A stretch of DNA of 64,000 nt from an uncultured Bdellovibrionales bacterium. Lineage in GTDB: Bacteria > Bdellovibrionota > Bdellovibrionia > Bdellovibrionales > Bdellovibrionaceae. Below are positions 34,718 to 43,945 of this stretch, one piece after another (position 1 is the stretch's first letter; each line of letters opens with the position of its first letter). The DNA is taken from contig CAIYID010000091.1 in the NCBI GenBank assembly GCA_903926205.1, forward strand, positions 1-64,000, in the 5' to 3' direction. Under the pieces are notes generated by a model. The model saw nothing but the letters and a program-made list of their open reading frames with translations. It was not told the DNA's origin and searched no databases. A program made the position numbers and the translations under genes.

Positions 34718-36238
34718 ATGAAAAATTTATTTTGGGGCTCTATTGCTCTTGTGGTGTCTATTGGTTCGGTGAGTGCTTCGGCCATGTCTGTCGATTGGTC
34801 AGGAAATTACCGAGTCGAATATAACGAAATCAATATGTCCTATTTGACGGGAAGTCCTAGTGGTCAAGCGGCAGACAAAGGAAATAAAAGTTATTTTTTA
34901 AATCATCTGAGCTTAAGCCCAAAAATCATCGCGCTAGATGGAGTGAACATCGTTTCAAATTTCGAAGTTTTCTCTTCAGCGCAATATCCGGGCTCGCAAG
35001 TCGGTAGTGATTTTGGTGAAGGTTCTGCGATGAATAGTAGCACTCCAGGGACTATTTACCCAAGTGCCAATCCGAGCGGGGACATTGCTCAAGGCCAAGG
35101 CGCGAACATGCTGGAGGTCAATCAGTTGTACCTCGCTTGGAATCATGAATATGGTGAATTTGTGGCAGGTCGTATGCCGATCCAATTTGGCTTGGGTGTC
35201 ACTCACAATGCAGGCATTGGTTTGTTCGATCATTGGCAAGAGACTCACGATATTGTTGGGTATAAATTCTTGGTGGGAAATCTTTCCTTCATGCCAATGT
35301 ACGGAAGAACTCATCGTGCCTATGGTTTTGGTGGTGGCGGCTACGGCACCGAAGAAATGATCGACGTTAATTACACGAGTCCTGAGACAGAATCCACGAT
35401 TGCTCTTTTTCACCAAGTTCGTTCGGCCGGTCCAGCGGCTAATGATTCGGCACTTTATTTTGCACCAAATGATATTGGTGCAGGTGGGCCGACAATTACG
35501 GGAGGCATGAACACGACGTTGACTAGTCTTTACTTTGCTAAAGGCTGGGAAAAATTTAAATTGAAATTTGAGGCTACTTTTCAAAGTGGCAGCACGGGAG
35601 CACAATATACTAACTACGCTCCAAACAATGCGACATCAGGGGTTGCGGGCTCCGGAACCATTAATTTAGGTGGATTCGGTCTTGCTATTGAGCTCATTTT
35701 TCCGCGACCTGATTCTAAGTGGCAATGGAATTTCCGTGAAGGTATTGCGACCGGTGACAATCCTCAAACACAGAATTTTGAGGGATTTTCTTTCAACAAA
35801 AATTACAATATCGCGATGTTGTTATTCAATCATCCTTTGGGACAAAATAATTACGATGTTTTGACCAATAAATTGAATCGTCAAAGAAATGCTGCCAATC
35901 AAGTTTTGTCTAACGATCGCACTGTGGATGAAGCGTCCCTTAGCAATGCGATTTATTTTTCACCAAAGCTAGATTATCTTATGAGTGACAAATGGGAGTG
36001 GAATAATACTTTTATTTATGCTGTTACACAAACGAACCCTTCAGCGGTACAGACTGGAACAGGCAATGATCTTGGTATTGAGTGGGATACAGCCTTGACT
36101 TACAAGCCCCACGAAAAGTTCCGTTGGATCAATCAGATTGGACTTTTCTCACCAGGCACCGCTTGGAAAGAAGGCGCGGCAGGAAGAGACGCGAACTTCA
36201 CTTATGGATTTGAATCAAAGGCTGCCATCAGCTTCTGA
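34718..36238 (+). CDS. Outer membrane beta-barrel protein
   Basis: The 506-residue protein has a signal peptide (WGSIALVVSIGSVSASA). Its mature sequence alternates aromatic and polar residues, is Gly/Asn/Ser-rich, has few Cys, and ends in AISF with a C-terminal Phe as in barrel proteins. Porin-like channel function is possible; no family motif is recognised. The ATG at 34718 is preferred over a GTG at 34709 because the signal peptide starts there (MKNLFW). A strong terminator follows, so it is probably a monocistronic, well-expressed gene. Confidence 0.75.
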   Translation: MKNLFWGSIALVVSIGSVSASAMSVDWSGNYRVEYNEINMSYLTGSPSGQAADKGNKSYFLNHLSLSPKIIALDGVNIVSNFEVFSSAQYPGSQVGSDFGEGSAMNSSTPGTIYPSANPSGDIAQGQGANMLEVNQLYLAWNHEYGEFVAGRMPIQFGLGVTHNAGIGLFDHWQETHDIVGYKFLVGNLSFMPMYGRTHRAYGFGGGGYGTEEMIDVNYTSPETESTIALFHQVRSAGPAANDSALYFAPNDIGAGGPTITGGMNTTLTSLYFAKGWEKFKLKFEATFQSGSTGAQYTNYAPNNATSGVAGSGTINLGGFGLAIELIFPRPDSKWQWNFREGIATGDNPQTQNFEGFSFNKNYNIAMLLFNHPLGQNNYDVLTNKLNRQRNAANQVLSNDRTVDEASLSNAIYFSPKLDYLMSDKWEWNNTFIYAVTQTNPSAVQTGTGNDLGIEWDTALTYKPHEKFRWINQIGLFSPGTAWKEGAAGRDANFTYGFESKAAISF

Positions 36239-36317
36239 GTCGGCAACACATGAATACAACAAGTACGGCATCCTGATCACAACTTGAATTGCAGCCCAGA
36301 GATGGTGGCGGGCAGAG

Positions 36318-36346
36318 CCCGGGGATTGAAAAATCCCCGGGTTTTT
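36318..36346 (+). terminator. Rho-independent terminator of the beta-barrel gene
   Basis: CCCGGGGATT (36318-36327) pairs with AATCCCCGGG (36332-36341), ten perfect pairs, followed by TTTTT. Confidence 0.92.
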
Positions 36347-36362
36347 ATTTTGTGGGATCTGC

Positions 36363-36393
36363 AAAAAAAACTGGGCTCCGTCATGGAGCCCAG
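36363..36393 (-). terminator. Rho-independent terminator of the 36437-38020 gene
   Basis: CTGGGCTCC (36371-36379) pairs with GGAGCCCAG (36385-36393). On the minus strand the stem is followed by eight T (complement of 36363-36370). Confidence 0.9.
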
Positions 36394-36436
36394 GGAGGAA
36401 CTTCTGTGGATCGGGACTTAATATTACAATTTATGA

Positions 36437-38020
36437 TTATCTGAAAGAGACACCATTTGGAGGGGTCACAATAACACCTGGTTGTACGCCACCTGTCTGT
36501 ACCCCTTGACCTTGAATCGGTGCTCGACCGTTATTATTTATACCTAAGCCTGGAATCGTTCTAAGTGGGTTGCCAGTATTGCTATCAAATTGCGCTCCAT
36601 TGGCTCCAGAGTTTGCAAGATTTTGTAGAACAGAAACAAAGCTTGGGCCGTTTGTACTCATCAGCATATTTTTGGCGTTATTTGCAGACGAGGTGAAGAT
36701 TTGTGCTGCTGCTGGTCCGAAGCCATCAACTCTTAGAGCATTCCAATCTGAATATTGCAGGTTAGAATAGTTCAATCGTCCAGCCATCACTTGAGCCGTT
36801 TGCATGCAATTGCCGTAAGCTTCTTGGCTTGCCATGAAGCCTGTGCATGTTCCTGTGGCTACGAGGTCCTCTTTCAACTGATCGCTTCCAAGAAACTGTA
36901 GAGTTTCACTTGCATCCGCTCGAGAAAGGTCTCGTGCTAATTCATTTTGAATTTGTACGACACCATCAATTTCAGAAAGGATACCGTAATTTCCGAAGAA
37001 ATCTTGAATGGCCTGAATTCCATCGCCATGGCCTTCCATTGTTGCCAAAGAACTTTTGATTCTTGGAACCACAAGTTTTCGCGCATAGGCCATTGCTGCT
37101 TTATCACATATTTTATATTTTTTAAAATCTTCACGATCTTCTCTGTCATGAGATCGAGAATATTTTCTATTACTTTTTGTTAAAGATTTCTGTTTTATTT
37201 CTTTGTCGACTTGGTCTTGACAAGACGCAACTGCGTTTTCTAATTCTTGGCTTTGACATTCAAAGAGACTTCCAAAGTCCACTTCAAGATCATGATCACG
37301 TCGTGAACCAGAAGTAAAATCCTTGACGTTACATTCAGACTTAATATTAAAAGCGGTGCGTTTTTGTTTTGATTCTGAATCGGATTCAGAGTCCGAATCT
37401 GAAACCGTATTGGCTTTGTCTGGCAAATCGGCGATCAGACTGATGGCTTTCTTTTTTATAATGAGTTGAATCAACGGCTTCATGCTGTCATTGATTCCGG
37501 TTTTTTCTAAGTCGAGGGTTTGCAGAGCAAACTTCGAAACGCACTCGATACAGTAAGTGGCACCATCAGTTTTGGCGTCTGCTTTTTTTCGAATTTCCCA
37601 GAGAATTTTTTTATCTGAAGTAAAATAACCATGAGCTTCTGTATAATCATCAATTGGAATAGTAATAGCGCCTCGATCATCAGGATTTTTAGGCGCGTCA
37701 CTTGCTGCGACAGCAATTTCTTTTTTATCAGGTGCTGCGACGGACTTAGCCGCCGGTTTTTCAGCTATTTGCGGAACATCAGAGGTCTCTTGAGGAGTTT
37801 CGGCGGCAAGCTTATCTAATGCTTTCAACTCTTTGCTGGTAAGTCTTTTAGGATCTGGCTTTTTTACAGCCAACGCCATCTCACCGTGGGTTTTAAATTC
37901 ATTGCGAGCAACGAATTTGCTTTCAGGGTTGAAGCTAATACTTCCTCCCAAAGAGGCGAGTAGGGTTCCTGCTAAAGCCCATTTGTAGAGCCCTGCTTTT
38001 GTGTAGTTTACTGGTTTCAT
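36437..38020 (-). CDS. Large exported or membrane-anchored hypothetical protein
   Basis: The 527-residue protein begins with a basic region and one hydrophobic segment (YKWALAGTLLASLGGSISF), so it is exported or anchored with the bulk in the periplasm. The N-terminal third is Lys/Ala/Pro-rich and disordered. The middle holds a SDSDSESDSESK acidic run and several Cys residues (e.g. TYCIECVSK, IKSECNVKD), suggesting disulfides or metal binding. The tail is Gly/Asn/Pro-rich. I do not recognise the family. It is a single gene with its own terminator (36363-36393). Confidence 0.65.
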   Translation of the reverse strand: MKPVNYTKAGLYKWALAGTLLASLGGSISFNPESKFVARNEFKTHGEMALAVKKPDPKRLTSKELKALDKLAAETPQETSDVPQIAEKPAAKSVAAPDKKEIAVAASDAPKNPDDRGAITIPIDDYTEAHGYFTSDKKILWEIRKKADAKTDGATYCIECVSKFALQTLDLEKTGINDSMKPLIQLIIKKKAISLIADLPDKANTVSDSDSESDSESKQKRTAFNIKSECNVKDFTSGSRRDHDLEVDFGSLFECQSQELENAVASCQDQVDKEIKQKSLTKSNRKYSRSHDREDREDFKKYKICDKAAMAYARKLVVPRIKSSLATMEGHGDGIQAIQDFFGNYGILSEIDGVVQIQNELARDLSRADASETLQFLGSDQLKEDLVATGTCTGFMASQEAYGNCMQTAQVMAGRLNYSNLQYSDWNALRVDGFGPAAAQIFTSSANNAKNMLMSTNGPSFVSVLQNLANSGANGAQFDSNTGNPLRTIPGLGINNNGRAPIQGQGVQTGGVQPGVIVTPPNGVSFR

Positions 38021-38235
38021 AAATCCTCCTAGTGTAAGGGCATCCCGCCCAATTTTTTTGTTTCAACACCTAGTGGTACACAAGTCGTGCCAGGCGGCTG
38101 CGAAAAAGCTGAGTCATTTCAGGGGGCTATTGCGTCGCGATCGTTTCAATCTGAAACAGTGCCGTAAAATGGCGCCTAATCTTTTGACAGCTGACTTGAT
38201 TGACGAGTGATTGACGGACGAAAGAGGAGCGCATA

Positions 38236-38264
38236 GGTTCGCGGAGTGATCGCCTCTGTATAAT
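38236..38264 (+). promoter_or_regulatory. Possible promoter of kamA
   Basis: A perfect TATAAT lies at 38259-38264, 25 nt before the start codon; the -35 region is weak. The 38021-38283 gap otherwise shows a short GC hairpin near 38038-38050 followed by T (no gene upstream on that strand) and no lysine riboswitch that I could recognise. Confidence 0.35.
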
Positions 38265-38289
38265 AGAATAATAGAAGGAGTTTTTGCCT

Positions 38290-39582
38290 GTGAAGTTGAA
38301 GTTTGACTCAGTCCTTCGCGTTCCTTTTTATGCTCACGCAAGCGAGGAAGACTGGAATAGTTGGCAGTGGCAACTGCGGGAGAGCTTAAAAACGCAAGAA
38401 GATTTCTCTCAAGTTTTTACGCTCACAGAAGAAGAAAAATCAGGCTTTCAGGCGGCGAAGGAATTATTCAATATTCGTGCAACTCCCTATTATGCGAGTC
38501 TCTGTAACTTCTCATCTCAGGCGTCACTTCGTAAAATTTTAATGCCATCAAATTTAGAATTACATGCTGGCGCACAGGCACAGTTAGATCCCCTTGGGGA
38601 AAGAAAAAATAATCCAGCACCTCGTTTAGTGCATCGTTATCCCGATCGGGCTCTTTTTTTAGTAACGGATATTTGTAGTGTTTATTGTCGCTATTGCACG
38701 CGCAAACATTTTACCGGTCACGCTCAGGCCTTTATTAAAGAGTCTGAATATGAGCAGGCGCTCAGTTATTTGCGCTCGCACCAAGGAATTCGTGAAGTGA
38801 TTTTATCGGGAGGTGACCCCCTGACTCTTTCCGACACTCAACTTTTACGTGTGTTGAAAGATCTTCGCAGCATTGAGCATATCGAGATCATTCGAATTGG
38901 AACTCGCATGCCAGTGGTTTGTCCGATGCGAATCACTTCTGAATTGGTTGAAGCCATGAAGCCCTATGGGCCTATATATGTGATGACTCATTTCAATCAC
39001 CCACGTGAACTCACGGCAGAAGCAAAAAGTACTTTGAATTTGATGGCCAACGCGGGAATGCCCTTGTTCAATCAAATGGTTTTACTGCGCGGAGTGAATA
39101 ATCATCCCGCGATTGTCCAGGCGCTGTCGCGCCGACTTTTGTATTTGCGAGTAAAGCCCTACTATATGTTTCAGTGCGATCCTTCGGAGGGCACAGATCA
39201 TTTGCGAACGAGTCTGGAAGAATCCGAAGAAATTCAGCGCGAGCTTTGGGGAAAGCTGAGTGGCTTAGCAATGCCACATTTATCTGTGGATGTGCCCTCG
39301 GGCGGTGGAAAAATTTCGCTCGTTCCAAATTTTGAGTTGGCGCGTTCCCCTAGCGGACGACTTTACAAAGGTTTTGACGGAGTTTCCGAAGAATATAAAA
39401 ATCCACTCAATTTTAAAGCGGAGCTTCCGAGCGATGTGGCTCAGTATTTACCAGAGTGGGAAGAGCTGAAGAGTGCAAAAAATAAGGATCGTCAAGCTGA
39501 AGGTCAAGTCAGGTATCACGGCAACATTTCTACGACGACTAACATCGCTCCAAACGAGCATACTTTGTCACAAACTTTTTGA
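38290..39582 (+). CDS. kamA: Lysine 2,3-aminomutase (radical SAM, PLP)
   Basis: The 430-residue enzyme has the radical SAM cluster motif in SVYCRYCTRKHF (CxxxCxxC), SGGDPL for SAM, and the PLP-binding Lys in VDVPSGGGK. The Asp in YMFQCD and the Asp in SVDVP correspond to the two residues that hold the substrate amino group in lysine 2,3-aminomutase, so lysine rather than glutamate is the expected substrate. The product is beta-lysine. No downstream beta-lysine pathway genes are near. GTG 38290 has the better spacing to the GAAGGAG site; TTG 38284 is possible. Its 3' end overlaps the convergent helicase gene by 44 nt. Confidence 0.88.
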   Translation: MKLKFDSVLRVPFYAHASEEDWNSWQWQLRESLKTQEDFSQVFTLTEEEKSGFQAAKELFNIRATPYYASLCNFSSQASLRKILMPSNLELHAGAQAQLDPLGERKNNPAPRLVHRYPDRALFLVTDICSVYCRYCTRKHFTGHAQAFIKESEYEQALSYLRSHQGIREVILSGGDPLTLSDTQLLRVLKDLRSIEHIEIIRIGTRMPVVCPMRITSELVEAMKPYGPIYVMTHFNHPRELTAEAKSTLNLMANAGMPLFNQMVLLRGVNNHPAIVQALSRRLLYLRVKPYYMFQCDPSEGTDHLRTSLEESEEIQRELWGKLSGLAMPHLSVDVPSGGGKISLVPNFELARSPSGRLYKGFDGVSEEYKNPLNFKAELPSDVAQYLPEWEELKSAKNKDRQAEGQVRYHGNISTTTNIAPNEHTLSQTF

Positions 39583-41794
39583 TCGTTTGATCTGAAAATA
39601 AAACGCTCACTTTTTGCTGGTCGCCGTTTCCTTCAACCTCGAAAATAGAACCAGCACCAAAAGTCGGATGACGAACTCTCATGCCTTTACTGAAGCCTTC
39701 GTCAGAGCCAGAATTTTCATAATCAGGAAAAACATCATCTGATTTCTTTGAATACCGAGAAGAGGAAGAGCTGGCCGAAAAATCGGCGGCCTCACCAGAG
39801 GACTTCGCTTGAAAGCGACTGACAAAGTTTGAGGCGCTTGAGGCCGTAGTAAAATTCGTGAGCTCTTTTGGGAGTTCTTTTAAAAATCTTGAAGGTGGAT
39901 TGAATTGCTCTTGACCCCAGACTCTTCGGGAGCGCGCGTAGGTCAAATACAATTTCTTGCGAGCGCGAGTCATACCGACGTAGCACAGTCTGCGCTCCTC
40001 TTCCAATTCAGATTTTTCATCATCTTCGGTCGACATGGCTGAAGGAAAAAGATTTTCTTCGAGCCCCACAATAAACACGCAAGGATATTCCAATCCTTTG
40101 GACACATGAAGAGTCATCATGGTCACTCCGGCCAATTCACCGTTCATGGAGTCCACATCGGAGACCAAAGCCATCTCCTCAAGAAAACTTAAGAGAGTGG
40201 CATCTTCGCGTTCTTTCATGAACTCGTCCATGGCATTACTGAACTCTTCCAAGTTTTCGATGCGGGAGTCAGACTCGGAGCTTTCCTCAATTTTTAATTT
40301 TGCTAGGTAGTTAGTTTTTTCGAGCACCAAGTGATAAAAATCGAGTAAGTTGTGTTCTTTGGCCTGCATTTGCAGGTCTTCCATGAGACTTAAAAATCCA
40401 CGAAGTTTAGAGGTGGTGCCTGCATTGAATTCACGTTCATTGATCACTTTGTTGATAGTTTCAAGCAGGTTCAATTTGTATTGAACCGAAAGCTCTTCGA
40501 GGCGATCCACAGTCGTTTTTCCAATCCCGCGAGCGGGTACATTAATGACTCGTTTCAGGGCCATATCATCGGAGGGATTGATTGATAATTTGAGATAGCC
40601 CAAAATATCTTTAATTTCCATACGTTCGTAAAAGCGAACACCACCCACAATTTGGTAGGGAATAGAATTCGTACGCAACTGTTCTTCCAAAACGCGTGAC
40701 TGAGCATTGGTGCGATAAAAAATCGAAAAGTCAGAAAGGCTCGCTTCACCCTCATTAACCATCGCTTGAATCGAGCGAGCAACAAAGCGGGCTTCATCAT
40801 ACTCAGATTGTTCTTCGCGAATTTGAATCAAATCACCTGGAGGATTGTTGGTAAAAAGAGTTTTATCTTTTCGTTCACTATTTTTCTTAATCACCATCGT
40901 AGCGGCGTGAACAATATTGTGAGAAGAGCGGTAATTCTCTTCTAGTTTAACAGTAACGGCTTCTGGAAAATCTTTTTCAAAATCCAAAATATTACGAATG
41001 TCCGCGCCCCGCCAAGAATAGATGCTTTGATCTTCATCCCCCACCACGCATAAATTGCGGTGTTTTTTGGCTAGCATTTGCACGAGTAAATATTGAATGT
41101 GGTTCGTATCTTGATACTCATCAACCATGATGTATTTAAACTGGTCTTGGTATTGCTCCAAAATTGCAGGGTAGCTTCGAAAAAGATCAAACGTTTTCAT
41201 TAACAAGTCACCAAAGTCCAAGGCATTGGCTTTTTTCATTTCCTGTTCATAAAGCGCGTAAACCTCGATTGATTTTTTATCTAAAAAAATCTTGGTGGAT
41301 TTTTCGATATCTTGCGGGGAAAGACCAAGCATCTTAGCTGAATTGATTCGATGCCGAAAAGATTTAGCGGGAGTCACTTTATCGCTGATATTGAGACTCG
41401 CCATAACTTTTTTAATTTGTGAAAGCTGATCGCTATCGTCGTAAATGCTGAAAAACGATTTGTACTCTAAAAGATCAATATGACGTCGAAGAACTCTTGT
41501 GCAGAAGCTGTGGAAAGTACTAATCCACATAGGCTCTCGAATGGGATAGCCAATTTCAGAGAGCACTTTGAAGATTCTTGATTCCATTTCCTTTGCCGCT
41601 TTATTGGTAAAAGTGACGGCTAAAATTTCTGAAGGCGAAGCCTTGCCAGTGGCGATGAGCATTGCGGTTCGTTGAGTGAGCACTCGGGTTTTTCCAGAGC
41701 CCGCTCCGGCCAAAATTAAAAGTGGACCGTCTAAAGTTTGTACAGCTACATTTTGAGCAGGGTTCAGTTTTGCGGTAATTTTTTCATGATCCAT
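39539..41794 (-). CDS. uvrD: UvrD/PcrA-family DNA helicase
   Basis: The 751-residue SF1A 3'-5' helicase has Walker A GAGSGKTRVLTQR, the AVTFTNKAAKEM motif Ia, VDEYQDTN (Walker B), GDEDQSIYSWRGA (motif III), LEENYRSS (IV), VHVSKGLE-type motif V and YVGMTRA (VI). It unwinds DNA in excision and mismatch repair and displaces recombinase. The tail contains a low-complexity Ser-rich stretch and a C-terminal Tudor-like segment (GMRVRHPTFGAGSIFEVEG), as in PcrA/UvrD. Naming as uvrD or pcrA is equally fair. Confidence 0.95.
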   Translation of the reverse strand: MDHEKITAKLNPAQNVAVQTLDGPLLILAGAGSGKTRVLTQRTAMLIATGKASPSEILAVTFTNKAAKEMESRIFKVLSEIGYPIREPMWISTFHSFCTRVLRRHIDLLEYKSFFSIYDDSDQLSQIKKVMASLNISDKVTPAKSFRHRINSAKMLGLSPQDIEKSTKIFLDKKSIEVYALYEQEMKKANALDFGDLLMKTFDLFRSYPAILEQYQDQFKYIMVDEYQDTNHIQYLLVQMLAKKHRNLCVVGDEDQSIYSWRGADIRNILDFEKDFPEAVTVKLEENYRSSHNIVHAATMVIKKNSERKDKTLFTNNPPGDLIQIREEQSEYDEARFVARSIQAMVNEGEASLSDFSIFYRTNAQSRVLEEQLRTNSIPYQIVGGVRFYERMEIKDILGYLKLSINPSDDMALKRVINVPARGIGKTTVDRLEELSVQYKLNLLETINKVINEREFNAGTTSKLRGFLSLMEDLQMQAKEHNLLDFYHLVLEKTNYLAKLKIEESSESDSRIENLEEFSNAMDEFMKEREDATLLSFLEEMALVSDVDSMNGELAGVTMMTLHVSKGLEYPCVFIVGLEENLFPSAMSTEDDEKSELEEERRLCYVGMTRARKKLYLTYARSRRVWGQEQFNPPSRFLKELPKELTNFTTASSASNFVSRFQAKSSGEAADFSASSSSSRYSKKSDDVFPDYENSGSDEGFSKGMRVRHPTFGAGSIFEVEGNGDQQKVSVLFSDQTIKKFVTKYARLERC

Positions 41795-41920
41795 TTTTGT
41801 TTCCTTAAATTCGCCGATTTAGCAGCCTGAATATAGATAAAACCTCCGATTTTTGATAAGGTTCCGGAGATTTGAGCAGGTGCTAAAAAAAGCCGTCTTT
41901 TTTGTATGCGAGGAGAGCAA

Positions 41921-43198
41921 GTGAAGCAAGGATTTCATCATTTGATTTTGCAGTCACTGATCAAGCCGATATTCACCATTTTGATATTCTTATTGCCGCT
42001 CGCACTTTTTGTGGGTTGCTCGGCGGAAACTCATGATAAAAACCCCGACACAGTGCAGGTGCAAATTCCTTGGTACAGCAATGGTACCTACAGCTTACAA
42101 AATGTAACGTTAAAAACCATAAAAAACATGGTGACGCTTCAAGGAGAAGCCGCGCGCTTTTTGATGGAGCCTGGAACTGCGAATGGACAATTAATAGGGA
42201 CTCAGCCCAAAATTCGAACGATGAGAACTAATGATGGAACTTATATTCCGGAAGATTATTTAAGTTCTCAGCTTTTGACTCTTTATGCTCATTTTGAAAA
42301 ATTAGCCGATTTGGATAAAGAGCTTGGCGTTGATAAAAACATCGCTCATTGGCCTCGTCAGCAGACCGTTGCGGTGGACGTTCAGGAAAAAGAGTCGACC
42401 GGCCAAGTCGGATCAGACAATGCAATGTACACGGGTGAATACGATGCCTATTTGTTTTTGCCCTACACACTTTCAGATCTACCATTTTCTGTGAACGCCG
42501 GGGTGATAGCTCATGAACATTTTCACAGTTTGTTTTTTCAAACATTTATTAAACCTAGCGGGTCAGTCTATCCGTTCTCCGAGGCCAATATTCATCCTGT
42601 GACAAAAATTTTGCAAGCCATGGGTTTGCCTGTTTTGTTGCGAACAGAAAGTCAAAACTCTTTAACTTCAGTGACTCTTGCACCAGCAAAAGACGCCGGA
42701 GCGACAGCAACGGCGCTGGTTCGCGACCAATATCACGCTTATGTTTTGAGGGCCTTGAACGAGGGACTGGCTGATGTATGGGGTTGGATTTATTCAGGTG
42801 ATGATAATTTTGTGCAGCGATCAGCCGCTGAATACACGACTCGAAATTTGAATTATGTTTGGACTGATTTTTTCTTATCCACAAACCAATTGCAGAAGCT
42901 AGCAGCGAAGACTCAGCGAAGCTCGAACTCAATGAATTTTGATGCCTCCGTTTATCAAATTGGCACAATTTACGCCAATCGACTCTGGCAAGCGGTTCAG
43001 AATCAGGTAACAACTCACGGGGTTTCAGAAAACACTGCGCGAAAAAAATTAGCTCAAGGAATTTTTCGTGCTGTGGGAAAATTTCAAAAAGAATTTATCG
43101 CATCGAAGTCGACAGAATATTTAAACCCTGTTCGACCCTTGCAATTGATTCAGGATGAATTGCCCGAATTAAAAATTAACACCAATGTGACTCAATGA
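41921..43198 (+). CDS. Lipoprotein with gluzincin-like metalloprotease motifs
   Basis: The protein of about 425 residues has a hydrophobic signal with a lipobox-type LFVGC and so is likely a lipoprotein. It contains IAHEHFHSLFF (HExxH zinc motif near residue 198) and, some 80-90 residues later, LNEGLADVWGW, matching the downstream Glu/Asp ligand block of thermolysin-type gluzincins. It is thus likely an envelope zinc peptidase, and substrate is unknown. GTG 41921 is preferred over ATG 41906 because GAGGAG then lies at the right distance. The next gene overlaps it by four bases. Confidence 0.62.
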   Translation: MKQGFHHLILQSLIKPIFTILIFLLPLALFVGCSAETHDKNPDTVQVQIPWYSNGTYSLQNVTLKTIKNMVTLQGEAARFLMEPGTANGQLIGTQPKIRTMRTNDGTYIPEDYLSSQLLTLYAHFEKLADLDKELGVDKNIAHWPRQQTVAVDVQEKESTGQVGSDNAMYTGEYDAYLFLPYTLSDLPFSVNAGVIAHEHFHSLFFQTFIKPSGSVYPFSEANIHPVTKILQAMGLPVLLRTESQNSLTSVTLAPAKDAGATATALVRDQYHAYVLRALNEGLADVWGWIYSGDDNFVQRSAAEYTTRNLNYVWTDFFLSTNQLQKLAAKTQRSSNSMNFDASVYQIGTIYANRLWQAVQNQVTTHGVSENTARKKLAQGIFRAVGKFQKEFIASKSTEYLNPVRPLQLIQDELPELKINTNVTQ

Positions 43199-43761
43199 AT
43201 TTTTTAAAAGTCAGTTCTCTCTTTTTGCTATGTTCAATATTTTTTTCGCTGCAATTGGTTGTTTCGACGGCAGACGCTGAAGTACTCATATCAGGGGCCG
43301 CGGAAGAACGGTTGGAGCAGGGGATGGATCAGAGTGTTGCTCCTCAAATCTATATGGATATTTCTTGTGAATATCACTGGCAGAGTTTTCTCAGCGGTCT
43401 TGAGTATTTTCAATCTCCCGCAGAGACTACCGGACAAGCGTCGTTAAGCTTGAGTCGATTGCGCCAGGGCGTTTGGGTGACGGGAGCCTGGCAAGCAGGT
43501 GAATGGTTTATAGGTGCTCCTTATTTGCGAATGGGCCTGGGTGGCTATGAAGAGAGTGTGACAACAACCTTGCTAGGATTGAGTTCTTCAGCCAGCAGTC
43601 GTGTTTATATGACTGGGTTTGGTGGTTTTGGATTGCGCTTTAATATAGCAAAATCTCTTTTTACTGCGGTCGAGGGTCGAATGATCTTTGGAGAAAATCT
43701 TAATCCGCTGCCCTCAATGTCCTTCATGGCAAGGCTTGGTTGGGAATTCAATGTTTTCTAA
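43195..43761 (+). CDS. Outer membrane or exported hypothetical protein
   Basis: The 188-residue protein has a signal peptide (LFLLCSIFFSLQLVVSTADA). The mature part shows alternating short beta-strand-like segments and ends in WEFNVF with a terminal Phe, typical of a small beta-barrel or OmpA-type outer membrane protein. It is translationally coupled to the metalloprotease-like lipoprotein gene upstream, which suggests the two act together in the envelope. No family is recognised. Confidence 0.62.
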   Translation: MNFLKVSSLFLLCSIFFSLQLVVSTADAEVLISGAAEERLEQGMDQSVAPQIYMDISCEYHWQSFLSGLEYFQSPAETTGQASLSLSRLRQGVWVTGAWQAGEWFIGAPYLRMGLGGYEESVTTTLLGLSSSASSRVYMTGFGGFGLRFNIAKSLFTAVEGRMIFGENLNPLPSMSFMARLGWEFNVF

Positions 43762-43874
43762 AAAAAATAGTCTCAACTTTTGTTCAGGAGAGTTTTACCG
43801 CATAAGCGCAGTCATTTAGTCTCTTGCAGAGACAGCGTCTCACAATGAAGCCTTTTATACTTAAGTAAGCCCTT

Positions 43875-43900
43875 TAAAATTTTCGAAGATCATCCGATAA
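43875..43900 (+). promoter_or_regulatory. FliA (sigma-28)-type promoter upstream of bacteriohemerythrin
   Basis: TAAAATTT (43875-43882), a 10-nt spacer and TCCGATAA (43893-43900). The sigma-28 consensus is TAAAGTTT, 11 nt, GCCGATAA, so each box differs by one base and the spacing by one. The site lies 46 nt before the ATG. Confidence 0.55.
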
Positions 43901-43945
43901 TTACTAGCAGTTGATAAACAATTTAAAATTTGGGAGACATCATTT

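Noticed and set aside
38021-38283. Lysine riboswitch before kamA
   Set aside because: The leader is short and lacks a recognisable multi-helix fold and terminator before the start codon.
43819-43833. Hairpin GTCTC...GAGAC after the barrel gene as terminator
   Set aside because: Five to six pairs only and no T-run follows.
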